From NCBI GenBank assembly GCA_013824115.1, contig PNNG01000026.1:62001-126000 (forward strand): a DNA stretch of 64,000 bases, given 5' to 3'. Position 1 is the first letter of the stretch. Every line of letters starts with the position of its first letter. Below are positions 63,022-64,000 of the stretch, in pieces. The notes below the pieces were generated by a model. The model was given only the letters and a program-made list of their open reading frames with translations, had not been told where the DNA came from and searched no databases. Origin of the DNA: Sphingobacteriaceae bacterium. GTDB lineage: Bacteria > Bacteroidota > Bacteroidia > UBA7662. The position numbers and the translations under genes were made by a program.

Positions 63022-63690
63022 TTAAGCACTCAGTAGAAGCCAAGCGGCTACAATCATGTTTACTATTAAGGGAATTGCGAATATGGTCAAGCTCAAGGTG
63101 CCAATTGTAAACGCAGCGATAGCAATTTGATACATCATGAACAAAGAGCCCAACAGGCCTCCCATGATGCCAATTATAGCCATCCATTTTCCTGAATAGC
63201 CCCAAGGAGCCCTTTTGATTTTCCTCAAGGCAAAAGCGCCCATGGTTAAGGCTGCCATGGCGGGCAGAAATAAGAAAGAGAATGGAGGAATCACAGCAAG
63301 AATGCCCAATACCATTGAGCTCAAGGCCAAGAAGTTGGTCGGCCGTTTTTTTTTCCTTTTTTCAACAAAAGACCCTTCCTTTTGGTCAAGGGGCTTCTGT
63401 TGAGTGCGTAACCTCTCCGAGTTTTCGTTTGACCTCCATAGCGCTGTGATCAACCGCCCAGAGGGAGTTGGCTCGTTCACATCATGTCGAAGGTTAAATG
63501 AAACTTCGTGACCTGTGTCAATGGCTGCTTTTAGGCTACTTAAAGTTTCGTGCACCAAAGGCTCAGTACCAGGTACTTCAAAAGATGATGGCCCTTCTGC
63601 CAGCCTGCTAGCAGTTTGTGGAGAACAAGCGGGCAAAAGGGCGACCATCACCCATATCCAACTTTCGAATGAACGGTTTTTTGTTGCCAT
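63022..63690 (-). CDS. Lipoprotein with C-terminal DUF4190-like membrane domain
   Basis: 222 aa. Signal peptide with lipobox-like LLPACS (about 16-22), a polar, Ser/Glu-rich middle, a highly basic EKRKKKRP, and then three or four hydrophobic segments at the C-terminus (FLALSSMVLGILAVIPPFSFLFLPAMAAL, then WMAIIGIMGGLLGSLFMMYQ and the last 45 residues) similar to DUF4190. The combination is unusual, because a lipid-anchored N-terminus and a polytopic C-terminus must share the same protein. Function unknown. Convergent with bshA. Confidence 0.7.
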   Translation of the reverse strand: MATKNRSFESWIWVMVALLPACSPQTASRLAEGPSSFEVPGTEPLVHETLSSLKAAIDTGHEVSFNLRHDVNEPTPSGRLITALWRSNENSERLRTQQKPLDQKEGSFVEKRKKKRPTNFLALSSMVLGILAVIPPFSFLFLPAMAALTMGAFALRKIKRAPWGYSGKWMAIIGIMGGLLGSLFMMYQIAIAAFTIGTLSLTIFAIPLIVNMIVAAWLLLSA

Positions 63691-64000
63691 AAAGCAATGG
63701 GTTGGAGTTGATTAGCGAATCCTGAAATGAAACAGAAATCAATTTGCCACTACCGTTTTTAAAGCCGCAAATTACAAGGTCGAAGTTAACTCAATGTGTT
63801 TTCACAAATGAAGTTGATTTTTTTAATTCACATGTGATATCTACAAACTAGATGTGTTGAAATCCTGGAAAAATCAGTTTGCACAGCAAGTAAGAAGCCC
63901 TCAGAAAATGACATTTGCAAAACGCTGCTAATAACAGCCGCAACCTGGGGGCCTCAAAACGTATAAAACCACGAGCAAAGCGGCAAGGGAAAAGAATAGG
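63691..64000. other. 310 bases without a recognised gene
   Basis: AT-rich sequence upstream of the leftward lipoprotein gene. No ORF of useful size, tRNA, terminator or clear promoter was recognised; a small palindromic CACATGTG lies near 63828. Confidence 0.6.

Overview
The window reads as a chromosomal segment of a Bacteroidota bacterium with an AT/GC-balanced genome. The supporting signs are several TAnnTTTG-type promoters (one with a TTTG element 20 bases upstream), a 7TMR-DISM hybrid histidine kinase, DUF3078, LytTR and DUF4143 proteins, BshA for bacillithiol, a Rho with a long Arg/Asn/Glu-rich N-terminal insertion, and an arginine pathway that uses an acyl-ornithine transcarbamylase. 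No rRNA, tRNA, CRISPR array or classical transposase was seen.

Layout. 1-5.2 kb: two tandem hybrid sensor kinases (the first cut by the window edge) and a convergent PIF1-like helicase. 5.3-11.3 kb: glyoxylate shunt genes aceB-aceA, divergent from a ScfR/RamB-type regulator across a 130-bp region dense in GCGAA/TTCGC half-sites; the regulator overlaps an unknown 476-aa gene. 11.4-16.5 kb: a lipoprotein, an outer-membrane barrel, a hydrolase, a MntA/HepT toxin-antitoxin pair, a DUF502 membrane protein and an acyltransferase. 16.5-22.2 kb: a peptide/amide-ligase cluster (ATP-grasp-like protein, class I glutamine amidotransferase, GCS2-type carboxylate-amine ligase, a second ATP-grasp with a long AT-hook-like basic tail, and a divergent esterase). 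22.2-27.0 kb: DUF3078 and small hypotheticals, then two palindrome-bounded AAA/DUF4143 genes. 27.1-33.6 kb: SAM-I riboswitch, metH, metF and a small membrane protein. 33.7-48.9 kb: serS, a TPR sensor kinase, rho, an S9 peptidase, a phosphohexomutase, a DUF707-like protein, an SDR enzyme, a membrane/beta-barrel fusion and a LytTR regulator. 49-58 kb: a four-helix-bundle cassette and a complete arginine operon (GNAT, argG, argC, argD, argF', argB-argE fusion, argH). 58-64 kb: a 1094-aa TPR/MORN protein, bshA and a lipoprotein.

The most striking pattern is a set of five single-ORF cassettes, each bounded by palindromic or inverted repeats. Two encode AAA/DUF4143 ATPases (24129-25406, 25483-26760). 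One encodes a DUF559 endonuclease domain and sits in frame inside metH (30418-30985). One encodes a GxxExxY protein squeezed between metH and metF (31597-32244). One encodes a four-helix-bundle (23S rRNA IVS-type) protein (49081-49823). Four of the five products carry a PD-(D/E)XK-like nuclease motif, and no transposase is linked to any of them. I read this as a possible shared lifestyle of palindrome-bounded, nuclease-encoding selfish cassettes. The repeats and motifs are visible in the sequence; mobility is inference.

The other main points are the ligase cluster with its AT-hook-tailed ATP-grasp, the ArgB-ArgE fusion, and an inner-membrane domain fused to an outer-membrane barrel.
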